Assembly: GCA_944390725.1 (NCBI GenBank)
Contig: CALXQU010000005.1
Coordinates: forward strand, 84,310 to 148,309
DNA: 64,000 bases
Origin: an uncultured Spirochaetaceae bacterium
GTDB taxonomy: Bacteria; Spirochaetota; Spirochaetia; Sphaerochaetales; Sphaerochaetaceae
Direction: 5' to 3'
Both the position numbers and the translations under genes were made by a program. Shown piece after piece: positions 36,439 to 45,401 of the stretch. Below the pieces are notes generated by a model, which was not told the DNA's origin, made no database searches, and saw only the letters and a program-made list of their open reading frames with translations. Numbering within the stretch: position 1 is the first letter of the stretch; each line of letters starts with the position of its first letter.

Positions 36439-37536
36439 TCAAGCCTCCTTCCTTGCAGGCGATCCTGCCCTGAGCCTGTTCCATGCCTTCTTGAGCGTCT
36501 CGCGCACGGTCGGCGCGCTCAGTACGACAAGCACGATGACGACTACCGCCTTATATGCCGGCAGCGCGCTTGACGAGACATTGAACTTGAAAAGGGTCGT
36601 CGTCAGGAACTGGATGACATAGGCTCCGAGGATCGACGATACCATGCTGAACTTGCCGCCGGAGAGCGCATTGCCGCCGAGGGCGACTGCCAGGATGGCA
36701 TCCATCTCGATATCGAGCGCGACGACTGAGTAGTTGATCGTCGAGAACCTCGTCACCTTGATGAAGCCTGCGACAGCGACGCAGAGCCCCATGATCACAT
36801 AGGTGATGAACTTGATGAAGGCCGGGTTGATGCCGTTGAGCTTCGCGGAGTTCGGATTGATGCCGACTGACTGGGCATAGAGCCCCAGCGTCGTGAACTT
36901 GAGCACCAGCGCTATGATGGCCATGCAGATGATGGCTATGAATATCGGGGTAGGTATCGGGATGCCTGGGATGAACGTACCGAAGTAGCCGAAGGATGGG
37001 TCGCTGATGATCGGCAGCCTGTTGTTGTTGATCCACGCGGCGATGGAGCGCCCTGCCGTGTAGAGGATCAGCGTGGCGATCATCGGCTGGATGTTGAAAT
37101 AGGCGACGAGCGTCCCGTTGAAGGCACCGAAGAGCATCGATACCACGCAGCTTATGAGGAAGGCGGTGAGTATCGAGGCCTGCATCTCATCCGGCCTGGG
37201 GTTATCGCCGCAGAGGACGCGCAGGACCACGCTGCCGCTGATGGCGATAGCTGCGCCTACGCTGATATCCTGGCCGCCAGATGCCGCCGTTACGAGCGTC
37301 ATGCCGATAGCGAGGATGGCAAGCTCTGAAGCGTTATCAAGTATCGTGATCAGATAGCCCGAGAGTACCGGGTTGCCGGCGCTGTTGGTGCCGTAGCTGA
37401 TCTCGAAGAACGAAGGGTCCGCGATAAGGTTGAAGAGTATCAGGACGATAAGCGCCGCAAGCGGGATGAATATCTGCCTGCGGAAGAGCCCGCTGGCCTT
37501 CTGGAGTCCTATGGACGGTGTCTTATCTATGCTCAT
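36439..37536 (-). CDS. Sugar ABC permease, YtfT-like
   Basis: 365 residues, BPD_transp_2 family with TAASGGQDISVGAAIAISGS and LYAQSVGINPNSAKLNGI. It partners the YjfF-like permease in the membrane. The start overlaps the ATPase stop by ATGA, and only 1 nt separates its stop from the next start. Confidence 0.9.
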   Translation of the reverse strand: MSIDKTPSIGLQKASGLFRRQIFIPLAALIVLILFNLIADPSFFEISYGTNSAGNPVLSGYLITILDNASELAILAIGMTLVTAASGGQDISVGAAIAISGSVVLRVLCGDNPRPDEMQASILTAFLISCVVSMLFGAFNGTLVAYFNIQPMIATLILYTAGRSIAAWINNNRLPIISDPSFGYFGTFIPGIPIPTPIFIAIICMAIIALVLKFTTLGLYAQSVGINPNSAKLNGINPAFIKFITYVIMGLCVAVAGFIKVTRFSTINYSVVALDIEMDAILAVALGGNALSGGKFSMVSSILGAYVIQFLTTTLFKFNVSSSALPAYKAVVVIVLVVLSAPTVRETLKKAWNRLRAGSPARKEA

Positions 37537-39041
37537 CTGGCACCTCCTGCTATCGTGTTCATGATCTTGGACTGGGTAAGGTCAGAGCCGGAAAGCTCAC
37601 CGACCTCCTTGCCATCGCGCATGACGATCAGGCGCGAGCAGGTGCGCAGCATCTCATCGATCTCGGAGGAGATGAATGTCACGCTCTTCCCTTCCGATGC
37701 AAGCTTCAGGACAAGCTTCTGTATCTCTATCTTCGTGCCGATATCGATTCCGCGCGTCGGCTCGTCGAGGATGAGGTACTGCGGATTCGTCAGCAGCCAG
37801 CGCGCGAGGATGACCTTCTGCTGGTTGCCGCCCGAGAGCGATTTTATAGGGGTATCCGTCGATGCCGTCTTGATATCCAGCAGCTTGATGTACTCATCGG
37901 CGAAGGCCTCTGCCTGCGCACGAGAAATCGGCCCGAAGAAGCCTTTCATAACCTGCAGCGCAAGGATGATGTTCTCCCTTACGGAGAGGTCGCCGACGAT
38001 GCCGTCCTTCTTCCTGTCCTCAGGCAGGTACCCTATGCCATGCTTCATCGCGTCACGCGGCTTGGATACCTTTATATCATGGCCATCCATATGGACCTTG
38101 CCGGAGGTCACCCTATCAGCGCCGAAGATGGCCCTGACGCACTCGCTCCTGCCGGATCCCAGCAGGCCGGTGAAGCCATTGACCTCACCCTTGTGGATGG
38201 AGAAGCTGAACGGGCTCCGCGTGGCAGTGCTGGAAAGGCCATCCGCCTCATAGATGACCTCGCCATAGCTGGATTCCCCTTCATCGCCGCTCTTGATCTC
38301 GGAAAGGTCATCGAGCTCCTTGCCGAGCATCTTGGAGACGAGGTCGACCCTCGGCATGTTCTCGATCGCATACTCCCCTATCAGATGGCCATCGCGGAGG
38401 ACGGTGATCCTGTCGCAGACCTCATAGACCTGGTCGAGGAAGTGGGTCACGAAGATGATGCCTACTCCCCTCGACTTGAGGTCGAGCATGAGCTTGAAGA
38501 GCTTGGAGACCTCCGACTCATCCAGTGATGATGTCGGCTCATCGAGGATAAGGACCTTGCACTCCATATCGACGGCCCTGGCGATGGCGACCATCTGCTG
38601 CACAGCTATCGAGCACGTGCCGAGCTGCTGCTGCGCCTTCGCGGGGATTGCCAGCGCTTCAAGGATCCTGTTGGCATCGGCATTCATCCTGCGCCAGTTG
38701 GTGATGGGGCTGCGCTCCCTCCCTATATACATATTCTCCGCCACGGTAAGATTGGGGCAGAGCGTGATTTCCTGGTAGACCGTGCTTATGCCTGCCTTCT
38801 GGGCCTCCTCCGGGGACTTGATATTCACCGGCCCCTCATGGCCCTTGAGGAATATCTGGCCCTCATCCTTGGCATAAACGCCCGTAAGCACCTTTATAAG
38901 AGTGGATTTACCCGCACCGTTCTCGCCCATCAGGGCATGTATCTCACCTTCCCTCAGGGTGAAATCGACATCCTGCAATGCCTTGACGCTGTAGAAGCTC
39001 TTATAGATTCCCCTCATCTCGAGAACAGAATCCTTCTGCAT
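37533..39041 (-). CDS. Two-domain sugar ABC ATPase, YtfR-like
   Basis: 502 residues, two ABC cassettes: the first with GENGAGKST and ILDEPTSSLDES, the second with TGLLGSGRSE, SLSGGNQQKV and ILDEPTRGIDIG. RbsA/YtfR type. The ATG at 39041 with AAGG 8 nt upstream is preferred to a start 36 nt earlier because it leads straight into the domain. It drives the YtfQ-like importer. Confidence 0.92.
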   Translation of the reverse strand: MQKDSVLEMRGIYKSFYSVKALQDVDFTLREGEIHALMGENGAGKSTLIKVLTGVYAKDEGQIFLKGHEGPVNIKSPEEAQKAGISTVYQEITLCPNLTVAENMYIGRERSPITNWRRMNADANRILEALAIPAKAQQQLGTCSIAVQQMVAIARAVDMECKVLILDEPTSSLDESEVSKLFKLMLDLKSRGVGIIFVTHFLDQVYEVCDRITVLRDGHLIGEYAIENMPRVDLVSKMLGKELDDLSEIKSGDEGESSYGEVIYEADGLSSTATRSPFSFSIHKGEVNGFTGLLGSGRSECVRAIFGADRVTSGKVHMDGHDIKVSKPRDAMKHGIGYLPEDRKKDGIVGDLSVRENIILALQVMKGFFGPISRAQAEAFADEYIKLLDIKTASTDTPIKSLSGGNQQKVILARWLLTNPQYLILDEPTRGIDIGTKIEIQKLVLKLASEGKSVTFISSEIDEMLRTCSRLIVMRDGKEVGELSGSDLTQSKIMNTIAGGAR

Positions 39042-39143
39042 GATGATAACCTTCCTTTTGCTTCCGTCAGAAATCAATCAAGGCACGCAGCCTGCACCGA
39101 GATGCGTGCTGACGTGCCTTTCCCCTAGACAATGGATCCGGAA

Positions 39144-40118
39144 TCAGATTCCGTACTTGTCGACATCTTCCTGCGTGATGGTCGCAGCATCGAATCCCTG
39201 CTCGACAAGATAGATCGTCTTGCTCTCAGGCTCTATGCCGTTCTCAAGATCCCTGATGATGCCGTCAATCGTGTCAGCCTGGAACGGATTGGCCTGGCCG
39301 TCATAGTTCCATCTGCCGGCGAGGAGCTCCTCAAGGGCCCACTTGTTGCAGTCGAAGCCCATGACGATGACATCGCCGCCTACTCCGTGGGAGATGTTCG
39401 CCCTGTCCAGGGCCGCTACTGCGCCACGAGCCATGTCGTCGTTCTCAGCATAGATGACGTTGAACGGCGTACCGGAGTCGATGACAGCCTGCGTGATCTG
39501 CTGTGCAGTCTCTGCGTTCCACTCAGCAGTCTGCTGCGTGACGAGGTTCCAGTTGTCATTGGCCTCTACCATGGCATTGAGCGGATCGGTCCTGCCGATC
39601 TGGGCGGAAGATCCCATGACGCCCTGGATATGGATGATGTTGTACTCATCGAGGTTCTGGGATGCGAGCCAGTCGACGGCGGTCTGTCCCTGGAGGTTCG
39701 TATCGGAGACTACCTCGGCGACATAGAGGTCAGGGTTCGCGTCTACAGTGCGGTCGAACAGGATCGTATAGATACCGGCATCATATGCATCCTGGAGGAC
39801 AGAGTCCCAGCCTGCCGTGCCAGCTGCGGAAAGGAGGAGGTAGTCCACCCCATCCTGCACGAAGAGCTGCGCTGCCGCAATCTGCTCATCGTTCCTGAGG
39901 CTGTAGTAGAAGGAGGCATCATAGCCGTTCTCTTCATTGAAGACCCTCTTGAGGTCTGCATCGTTTGCCGTGCGGTATCCCGATTCGTTCGGGTCGTTAT
40001 TTATGATTCCGACTCTGATGAGGCCGCCATCATCGGCAGCGCCTTCTGCAGATCCCTGCGCGAAGACAGCCATCACAGAAAGAAGAAGAACCGTAAAAGC
40101 CAACAGCATTCTTTTCAT
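39144..40118 (-). CDS. Sugar-binding protein, YtfQ-like (type I PBP)
   Basis: 324 residues with signal peptide (MKRMLLAFTVLLLSVMAVFA-QGS). The PBP fold shows IRVGIINNDPNESGYRTAND, DYLLLSAAGTAGWDSVLQDA and VIYAENDDMARGAVAAL; the last block is typical of YtfQ-like galactofuranose/arabinofuranose binders. GAGAGG precedes the ATG at 40118. A gap of 102 nt separates it from the ATPase gene, usual where the binding protein is made in excess. With araBAD downstream, L-arabinose is the likely end substrate. Confidence 0.92.
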   Translation of the reverse strand: MKRMLLAFTVLLLSVMAVFAQGSAEGAADDGGLIRVGIINNDPNESGYRTANDADLKRVFNEENGYDASFYYSLRNDEQIAAAQLFVQDGVDYLLLSAAGTAGWDSVLQDAYDAGIYTILFDRTVDANPDLYVAEVVSDTNLQGQTAVDWLASQNLDEYNIIHIQGVMGSSAQIGRTDPLNAMVEANDNWNLVTQQTAEWNAETAQQITQAVIDSGTPFNVIYAENDDMARGAVAALDRANISHGVGGDVIVMGFDCNKWALEELLAGRWNYDGQANPFQADTIDGIIRDLENGIEPESKTIYLVEQGFDAATITQEDVDKYGI

Positions 40119-40171
40119 TTTCAAACCTCTCCTTTTCGGTTCCGGGCCTTTTTTCCCGGTACCTAAGATTG

Positions 40172-40200
40172 ATTTGAGCATGGGATATCCCATCTGTCAA
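40172..40200 (-). promoter_or_regulatory. Promoter of the arabinose importer/catabolic operon with a spacer palindrome
   Basis: TTGACA (40200-40195) and TCAAAT (40177-40172) are 17 nt apart on the minus strand. The spacer is almost filled by the perfect 14-bp palindrome ATGGGATATCCCAT (40180-40193), which would place a repressor between the two promoter hexamers. A small CCGGG/CCCGG hairpin (40143-40160) follows in the leader. Confidence 0.5.
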
Positions 40201-40465
40201 CAAAATTGCTCTGATTCCTATAAATTAACCTATTCCAATACATATCCGTAGCCTAGGAAGGCCTGTATCTTTGATATCCAGGACGGATCCTGCCTTGAAG
40301 CTTCCTAATACGGCATAATTATATATTTATAGGATATAAATTTAATGAAAAAGCAGAAATCAGCGGCGAGGATTTGTATCATTTAAGACAATAAGTCCGG
40401 ATCTGAATACAAATCCTGCACTTAAGCAAGGAGAGGCATCCGCTGATGCCCCTCATTGCGATGGA
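40201..40465. other. Noncoding region between the GH4 and arabinose operons
   Basis: No convincing gene. Two inverted repeats are present: GAGAGGCATC with GATGCCCCTC around 40431-40454, immediately past the GH4 stop and a candidate terminator without a clear U-tract; and AGGATTTGTAT (40370-40380) with ATACAAATCCT (40407-40417) across a 26-nt gap. An A+T-rich stretch lies at 40312-40350. Confidence 0.4.
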
Positions 40466-41923
40466 TTATCTGGCGACAAGCTCCTGGTTCTTCTCCTTGA
40501 TCATCTCCTCGACGGTCTTCTCCTTGTTCCTGATTCCCTTGTAGCTGGGATCCGTAGGTATGAGGTTCCCCTTTGCCCATCTAGCCTTTGCATCTGCGAT
40601 AGCCTCCTTATACTGCGGAAGCCACTTCTCCTGGGCGATGAGCATCTCATCGACCATCTGCCATACCTCAGGAGGATTGCATACAGCCCCTGTAAGCGGA
40701 TCGAGGAGCGCTGCCTGCTTGAGCAGCTCCGCATCGCCGGAGACAGCCGCCTCGACAGCCAGCTTCTGCACCCAGACCGACTGGGAGCATACGGCTGCGC
40801 AGCCAAGCGGAAGGTCCCCGATCTTCGGGACCGCAATACCGTTCCTATCGACAAAGCACGGTACTTCGACGACGCATTCATAAGGGAGGTTGGTGATGCA
40901 TCCCTCGTTCATGACATTGAAGTCGCCTCTGTACATCTTCCCCGTCTCCAGTGCTTCCATGATATACGAGCAATGCTCAAGGCTCCTGTCCGATCCATCA
41001 TACTTCTTCGGCGGCTCCTTCAGGATCTCCTCATATTCATAGTCGAAGTACTTCCTCTGCTCCCTTGTATACCTGAGATAGCCGGCAGTCTCGCCCATGA
41101 TCCAGTCATCAAGGCAGATCCAGTCCTTGATCTCATCAGGCCGCTTGCGGTACCAGGCAAGATACTCGGAAAGATGCCCATTCGATTCAGTGGAATAGTA
41201 TCCGAAGCGGCGGAGCATATCGATCCTCACCTTCTCCTGGCGGCTGAATACAGGATGCTTCTCATAAGCCTCGAGGAGCTTGTCGAGCATCTCCTCCCCG
41301 TTGTGCTTCACGGAGATGTACCATGTCTGGTGATTGAGGCCTGCGCATGTGAAATCCAGCTCATCGCGCGGGATCCCGAGCGCCTCAGCGATCTGGAACT
41401 CGCCATGTATCTCGCCATGGCAGAGGCCGAGGGTCTTCACGCCGCCGTACTTGTTGCATGCCCATGTCGCCATCGCATTCGGGTTGGAATAATTGAGCAT
41501 TATGCATCCCGGTGCTGCCACTTCCCTGATATCCTTGCAGAATCCGAGCATCTCGGCGATGACCCTCTGCCCATACATGATGCCGCCGATGCAGAGAGTG
41601 TCCCCTACGCACTGGTCGACACCGTACTTCAGCGGTATCTCGATATCGGTCTCGAATGCATCGATGCCGCCGATCCTGACGCAGTTCACGACATAGTCGG
41701 CATTCCTGAAAGACTCCCTTCTATCCGTCGTCGTCTCTATCCTGATATTGACGCCATTGGCATCAAGGTCATGCTGGCAGAGCTCCGCTACCCTCTGGAG
41801 ATTCAGCGGGTCGATATCCGTGAACGATACCTCTGCATTGTGGAAAGCTTCGACGGACATGATGTCCGTGAACAGGGTCCTTGCGAAGACAAGGCTTCCC
41901 GCACCGATGAAACTGACTTTCAT
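40466..41923 (-). CDS. Glycoside hydrolase family 4 (alpha-glucosidase/galactosidase type)
   Basis: 485 residues. The NAD-binding Rossmann motif FIGAGSLVFARTL opens the protein; LNYSNPNAMATWA, GLCHGEIHG and CAGLNHQTWYI carry the substrate and Mn(II) ligands (Cys and His). GH4 enzymes cleave alpha- (or beta-) glycosides by NAD-dependent oxidation and elimination and act in the cytoplasm. The Cys-His-Gly metal motif suggests the alpha-galactosidase/glucuronidase branch. AGGAGG sits 6 nt before the ATG at 41923. It is the last gene of a MalEFG-like importer operon, so it probably splits the imported glycoside. Confidence 0.92.
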   Translation of the reverse strand: MKVSFIGAGSLVFARTLFTDIMSVEAFHNAEVSFTDIDPLNLQRVAELCQHDLDANGVNIRIETTTDRRESFRNADYVVNCVRIGGIDAFETDIEIPLKYGVDQCVGDTLCIGGIMYGQRVIAEMLGFCKDIREVAAPGCIMLNYSNPNAMATWACNKYGGVKTLGLCHGEIHGEFQIAEALGIPRDELDFTCAGLNHQTWYISVKHNGEEMLDKLLEAYEKHPVFSRQEKVRIDMLRRFGYYSTESNGHLSEYLAWYRKRPDEIKDWICLDDWIMGETAGYLRYTREQRKYFDYEYEEILKEPPKKYDGSDRSLEHCSYIMEALETGKMYRGDFNVMNEGCITNLPYECVVEVPCFVDRNGIAVPKIGDLPLGCAAVCSQSVWVQKLAVEAAVSGDAELLKQAALLDPLTGAVCNPPEVWQMVDEMLIAQEKWLPQYKEAIADAKARWAKGNLIPTDPSYKGIRNKEKTVEEMIKEKNQELVAR

Positions 41924-41933
41924 ATACAACCTC

Positions 41934-42797
41934 CTAACCTTTGACAGCTCCGGCTGTCAGTCCTGAAATGATATACTTGTTGGCAAGCAGGAATACGACT
42001 ATTACGGGAATGACCGTAACCGTTGCGCCTGCCGCAAGGTCTCCCCACTTATTGCCCCATGTGCCTACCAGCCTGATTACCTCTACCGTAAGCGTCCTCG
42101 CCTTCTGCGTGGAGGTGAACGTATTCGCATAGAGGAAGTCATTCCATGCCTGCAGGAATGAATACGAAGCCGTCGTCATCATCCCCGGCAGCGTCAGCGG
42201 AAGGGCTATCTTCAGCAGCGCCTGGAACGAATTGCATCCATCCATCCTCGCGCTTTCGAAGAGCTCCTTTGGCAGGGCAGAATAATATGAGCCGAGCATA
42301 AGGAAGCAGAAGGGGATCGTGAATGTCGTATAGCTGATTATGAGCGACATGTGCGTATTGATCAGGCCGAGCTTCTGCAGCGTCATATACAGGGGTATCA
42401 CAAGGAGGATGCCGGGAAGCATCTGCAGGGAGAGTATGAATCTCGATATGAATCTCGATCCCTTTGGCTTCAGTACCCCGAGGGCATAGGCTGCCGGGAC
42501 GATGGCAATCAGGCTGAAGATCACCGTAAGGAGCGATACCTTCACCGAATTCATGAATATCTGCAGGAGATTGCCGAATGTGAATACGGTGACGAAGTGG
42601 TCGAACGTCACTTCCGGCGGATACGGATAGAACGTCCTCGTGATGATGTACTTATCAGGCTTGAGGCTCGCCGTTATCAGCCAGTAGAAAGGGAATAGCA
42701 CGATACAGAGCGCCACCAGGTTGAACAGTATGATACCGGCAAAGCGCAGATGGTCGCCACGATGTCTTATCTTGTTCTTGTTTCTGCCTTTTCCCAT
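41934..42797 (-). CDS. Carbohydrate ABC permease, MalG-like (GH4 operon)
   Basis: 287 residues with six membrane segments, EAA loop PKELFESARMDGCNSFQAL...LPLTLPGMMT and the C-terminal ISGLTAGAVKG. A basic N-terminus (GKGRNKNKIRHRG) stays in the cytoplasm. It pairs with the upstream MalF-like permease; no ATPase gene is present in the operon. Confidence 0.93.
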   Translation of the reverse strand: MGKGRNKNKIRHRGDHLRFAGIILFNLVALCIVLFPFYWLITASLKPDKYIITRTFYPYPPEVTFDHFVTVFTFGNLLQIFMNSVKVSLLTVIFSLIAIVPAAYALGVLKPKGSRFISRFILSLQMLPGILLVIPLYMTLQKLGLINTHMSLIISYTTFTIPFCFLMLGSYYSALPKELFESARMDGCNSFQALLKIALPLTLPGMMTTASYSFLQAWNDFLYANTFTSTQKARTLTVEVIRLVGTWGNKWGDLAAGATVTVIPVIVVFLLANKYIISGLTAGAVKG

Positions 42798-42798
42798 C

Positions 42799-43677
42799 TT
42801 ACTGCTCCTTCAGCACGAACTTCGTGTACAGCGGTCCCATCAGGACGAACATGATCACGAACAGGAAGAGCCCTATGGCACTCGAATACCCCATATTGAA
42901 GTGGGTGAATGCCTCACGGTACATAAGAGTAGGAAGGACTTCCGAAGCATTGAGCGGACCACCGGCTGTCAGGAGATAGATGACATCGAAATTCGTGAAT
43001 GTCCATATGATATGGAAGATTATGATGACCGCAGATGACGAGGCGATCCCAGGCATCGTGACGGCACGGAACTTCTGGAAGAACGAAGCGCCATCGACCT
43101 CCGCAGCTTCATACATCTCCTTCGGTATAGCCATCAGTGCAGCCGTAAGGACGATGGTATAGAACGGGAAGCTTCGCCAGATATTGACGACGATGATCGC
43201 CGGCATTACCGTCGATACTTCCCCAAGCCAGTTCTTGGTAAGGCTTCCTGAGAAACCCATGAGCTCGAAGATCTGGTTGAGGTATCCATAGTTCGGAGAG
43301 AGCATGAACTTCCAGACCATGGAATTTATGGCGATGGGGACTGCCCATGGCAGCATCAGCAGCGCCTTGTTCACATTCTTGCAGACAGCAAAGCGGCTGT
43401 TGATCGCAAGCGCGATGACAAGCCCGACAAGATACTCGAATACTACGGAGAAGACCGTGAAGACCAGCCCATGTCCGAGGCAGGGCAGGAAAAGCGGATC
43501 ATGGAAGAGCTCGACGAAATTCCCAAAGCCGACGAAGCCACGCTGCTTCGGCTTCGTCAGGTTCCATTCGAAAAACGACAGGATGACCGAATAGCATAGC
43601 GGGAAAATAAATATAAGCACTATCAGTACGAATACAGGGGCAAAGTACAGATACTGCGTATAGTCATTCTTCTTCAT
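42799..43677 (-). CDS. Carbohydrate ABC permease, MalF-like (GH4 operon)
   Basis: 292 residues, six membrane segments, EAA motif PKEMYEAAEVDGASFFQKF. The ATG at 43677 with AGGAG 6 nt upstream is preferred to a start 42 nt earlier. Adjacent stop and start codons with the MalG-like gene indicate cotranslation. Confidence 0.93.
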   Translation of the reverse strand: MKKNDYTQYLYFAPVFVLIVLIFIFPLCYSVILSFFEWNLTKPKQRGFVGFGNFVELFHDPLFLPCLGHGLVFTVFSVVFEYLVGLVIALAINSRFAVCKNVNKALLMLPWAVPIAINSMVWKFMLSPNYGYLNQIFELMGFSGSLTKNWLGEVSTVMPAIIVVNIWRSFPFYTIVLTAALMAIPKEMYEAAEVDGASFFQKFRAVTMPGIASSSAVIIIFHIIWTFTNFDVIYLLTAGGPLNASEVLPTLMYREAFTHFNMGYSSAIGLFLFVIMFVLMGPLYTKFVLKEQ

Positions 43678-43744
43678 TCCCAGCTCCTTTTGGAATTCCT
43701 GCGGACTGCATGGATGCATGCAATCCGCAGGTCAGGGGCGAAAA

Positions 43745-45034
43745 TCAGGCATTAACCTCTGTATCAAGATACTCGGCTACGAATGCATGGAAACCTTCCG
43801 CAGCCTCCCTCGGCGTCATGCGCTCATAGAGGACTTCCTGCAGGAATGCCATCGTCTGCTCGAAGATGGAAACCATAGGAATGGACGGGATGGTGAATCC
43901 GTACTGCGCGTTCTCGACGAACTCATCCTTCCATACAGGATCTGCAACCCAGAGCGGGGATTCGACGGAATCGCTTCTTGACGGGAGATTGTCAGTCTGC
44001 GTGATTGCAACCATATTGTCCCTGTTGTAGAGCCACATGAGGAAATCGAGAGCCTCTTCCTTGTGCTCCGAGAATGCTCCGACGCCCTCAACCTTGACTT
44101 CCATGTAGGTTGCAGGTGTGCTGTAATACGGGAAGTCCGCAGTCTTCCATGTCTCCGGCTTCACGCCATCAGGCATCCTCTGCTGGATCCATGAGCCATC
44201 CTGTACCATGGCAATCGTACCTGACGCGAAGTTCGGATCGAGCTCCTCCCATTCCCATCCAATCGAATATGGAGGCACGCTCTTGTCAACGAACATCATA
44301 TCGTAGTAAAGCTGGAAGACCTTCTCCACCTGGTCGACAGTGAAGCCGGGTACCCACTTGCCATCCTTCTCGACTACGAGCTCGGCCTTATCGACGGAAT
44401 TAAGCAGCACGGCGAATTCCTGCGGTCCCCTGACCGCCTTGCTCGATGAGCAGAACGCGAAGCCATAGATATCGATCGTGCCATCGCCATCGACATCCTG
44501 GGTAAGTGCCTTGGCAGCTTCCCTCAGCTCTTCCCATGTCTCAGGGACTTCAAGGCCGGCAGCCTGCAGCAGGTCTTCCCTGTACACGAGGACACGAGTC
44601 GATGCGACGGAAGGTATGCCATAGATCCTTCCATCGACAGTGGCGACATCCCATGTGCTCTGCGGGAACTTGTCATAATCCTCCCAGGCCTTCACCTCGT
44701 CAGTGATATCCTCGATCAGTCCCATAGCGACCATATCAGGAACCCATTCGCCGAGCATATGGATGCAGTCAGGGCCTTCCTGTGCCTGCCCGCTGACAAC
44801 GAGCGTCTGCTTCGACTGGTCATATGTCAGGATATTATGCTCGACATGGATGCCCGTCAGTTCCTCATACTCCGCGTACTTCTCCTCATGGGCGACGCCA
44901 TCACCGCTGGTGACAGGATCGAATTCATTCTGGTAAATCAGGGAAACCTGGGAAGAAGACTCGCCTGAGCCGCCTGCGAAAAGCATCGCGCCCAATAGTC
45001 CTATGGCCAGCAAAGCAACCACTTTCTTCGTCAT
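43745..45034 (-). CDS. Extracellular solute-binding protein (family 1) of the GH4 operon
   Basis: 429 residues with a signal peptide (TKKVVALLAIGLLGAMLFAG-GSGE) and SBP family 1 features (VSLIYQNEFDPVTSGD; ECVHML-like EGPDCIHMLGEWV; RIYGIPSVASTRVLVYRED). GGAGAGG precedes the ATG at 45034, which starts at the signal peptide. It delivers an oligosaccharide or glycoside to the two permeases. The leader before it contains a strong hairpin. Confidence 0.92.
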   Translation of the reverse strand: MTKKVVALLAIGLLGAMLFAGGSGESSSQVSLIYQNEFDPVTSGDGVAHEEKYAEYEELTGIHVEHNILTYDQSKQTLVVSGQAQEGPDCIHMLGEWVPDMVAMGLIEDITDEVKAWEDYDKFPQSTWDVATVDGRIYGIPSVASTRVLVYREDLLQAAGLEVPETWEELREAAKALTQDVDGDGTIDIYGFAFCSSSKAVRGPQEFAVLLNSVDKAELVVEKDGKWVPGFTVDQVEKVFQLYYDMMFVDKSVPPYSIGWEWEELDPNFASGTIAMVQDGSWIQQRMPDGVKPETWKTADFPYYSTPATYMEVKVEGVGAFSEHKEEALDFLMWLYNRDNMVAITQTDNLPSRSDSVESPLWVADPVWKDEFVENAQYGFTIPSIPMVSIFEQTMAFLQEVLYERMTPREAAEGFHAFVAEYLDTEVNA

Positions 45035-45076
45035 AAAATAACCTCTCCTTTGTTTTTCTTTGTTCTTTCCTTTTTC

Positions 45077-45108
45077 GCATATCATGCGGCAGGAACCGCA
45101 GGATATGC
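45077..45108. promoter_or_regulatory. Strong stem-loop in the leader of the GH4-operon binding protein
   Basis: GCATATC-a-TGCGG pairs with CCGCA-g-GATATGC around a 6-nt loop. On the minus strand it lies in the 5' leader, 43 nt before the start codon, and could stabilise the mRNA. On the plus strand it is followed by CCTCTTTTTCTT and has the form of a terminator. Confidence 0.6.
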
Positions 45109-45118
45109 CCTCTTTTTC

Positions 45119-45180
45119 TTAGTAGAACACAGATTTCCACCCTGTCAACAAAATGATTGGATTTGGGAAAACGCTTCCCC
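45119..45180 (-). promoter_or_regulatory. Promoter and upstream operator-like site of the GH4 operon
   Basis: TTGACA (45148-45143) with TACTAA/CTACTA 17-18 nt downstream forms a promoter whose -35 context (TTTTGTTGACAG) is shared with the arabinose operon promoter. GGGAAAACGCTTCCCC (45165-45180), a near-palindrome with a central CG, resembles LacI/CcpA-type sites and lies just upstream. Confidence 0.45.
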
Positions 45181-45329
45181 TTAAGATACATATTCGACAG
45201 CTCCGCAATCACAGGAATGGCGATGAAGCAGCCGCATTGCCGGCACTTCGAATTGGATTAATCGTATTTCTGTTTATAACACAAAGAAATAATAGGATTG
45301 AAAATCACTCATCGAGATAAGTTGTATGA
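45181..45329. other. Noncoding part of the divergent GH4-operon/regulator region
   Basis: No gene or RNA recognised. This stretch lies between the promoter of the minus-strand operon and the operator sites of the plus-strand regulator. The second half is A+T-rich. Confidence 0.4.
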
Positions 45330-45395
45330 TTTGCGCAAAGCGAAAAGAACAGAAAATACAAATTATTTGCGCTATCCGGAAAGAGGCATTAGACT
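45330..45395 (+). promoter_or_regulatory. Promoter of the AraR-type regulator with repeated operator sites
   Basis: TTGCGC (45367-45372), a 17-nt spacer, TAGACT (45390-45395), then 6 nt to the ATG at 45402: a leaderless arrangement. The palindrome TTTGCGCAAA (45330-45339) and a second ATTTGCGC (45365-45372), which overlaps the -35, are candidate binding sites of the regulator itself. Confidence 0.55.
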
Positions 45396-45401
45396 TTAGC
45401 C

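Noticed and set aside
40119..40465. A riboswitch or small RNA gene ahead of the arabinose operon
   Set aside because: Inverted repeats exist, but none matches a riboswitch architecture that I recognise, and there is no terminator close to the start codon.
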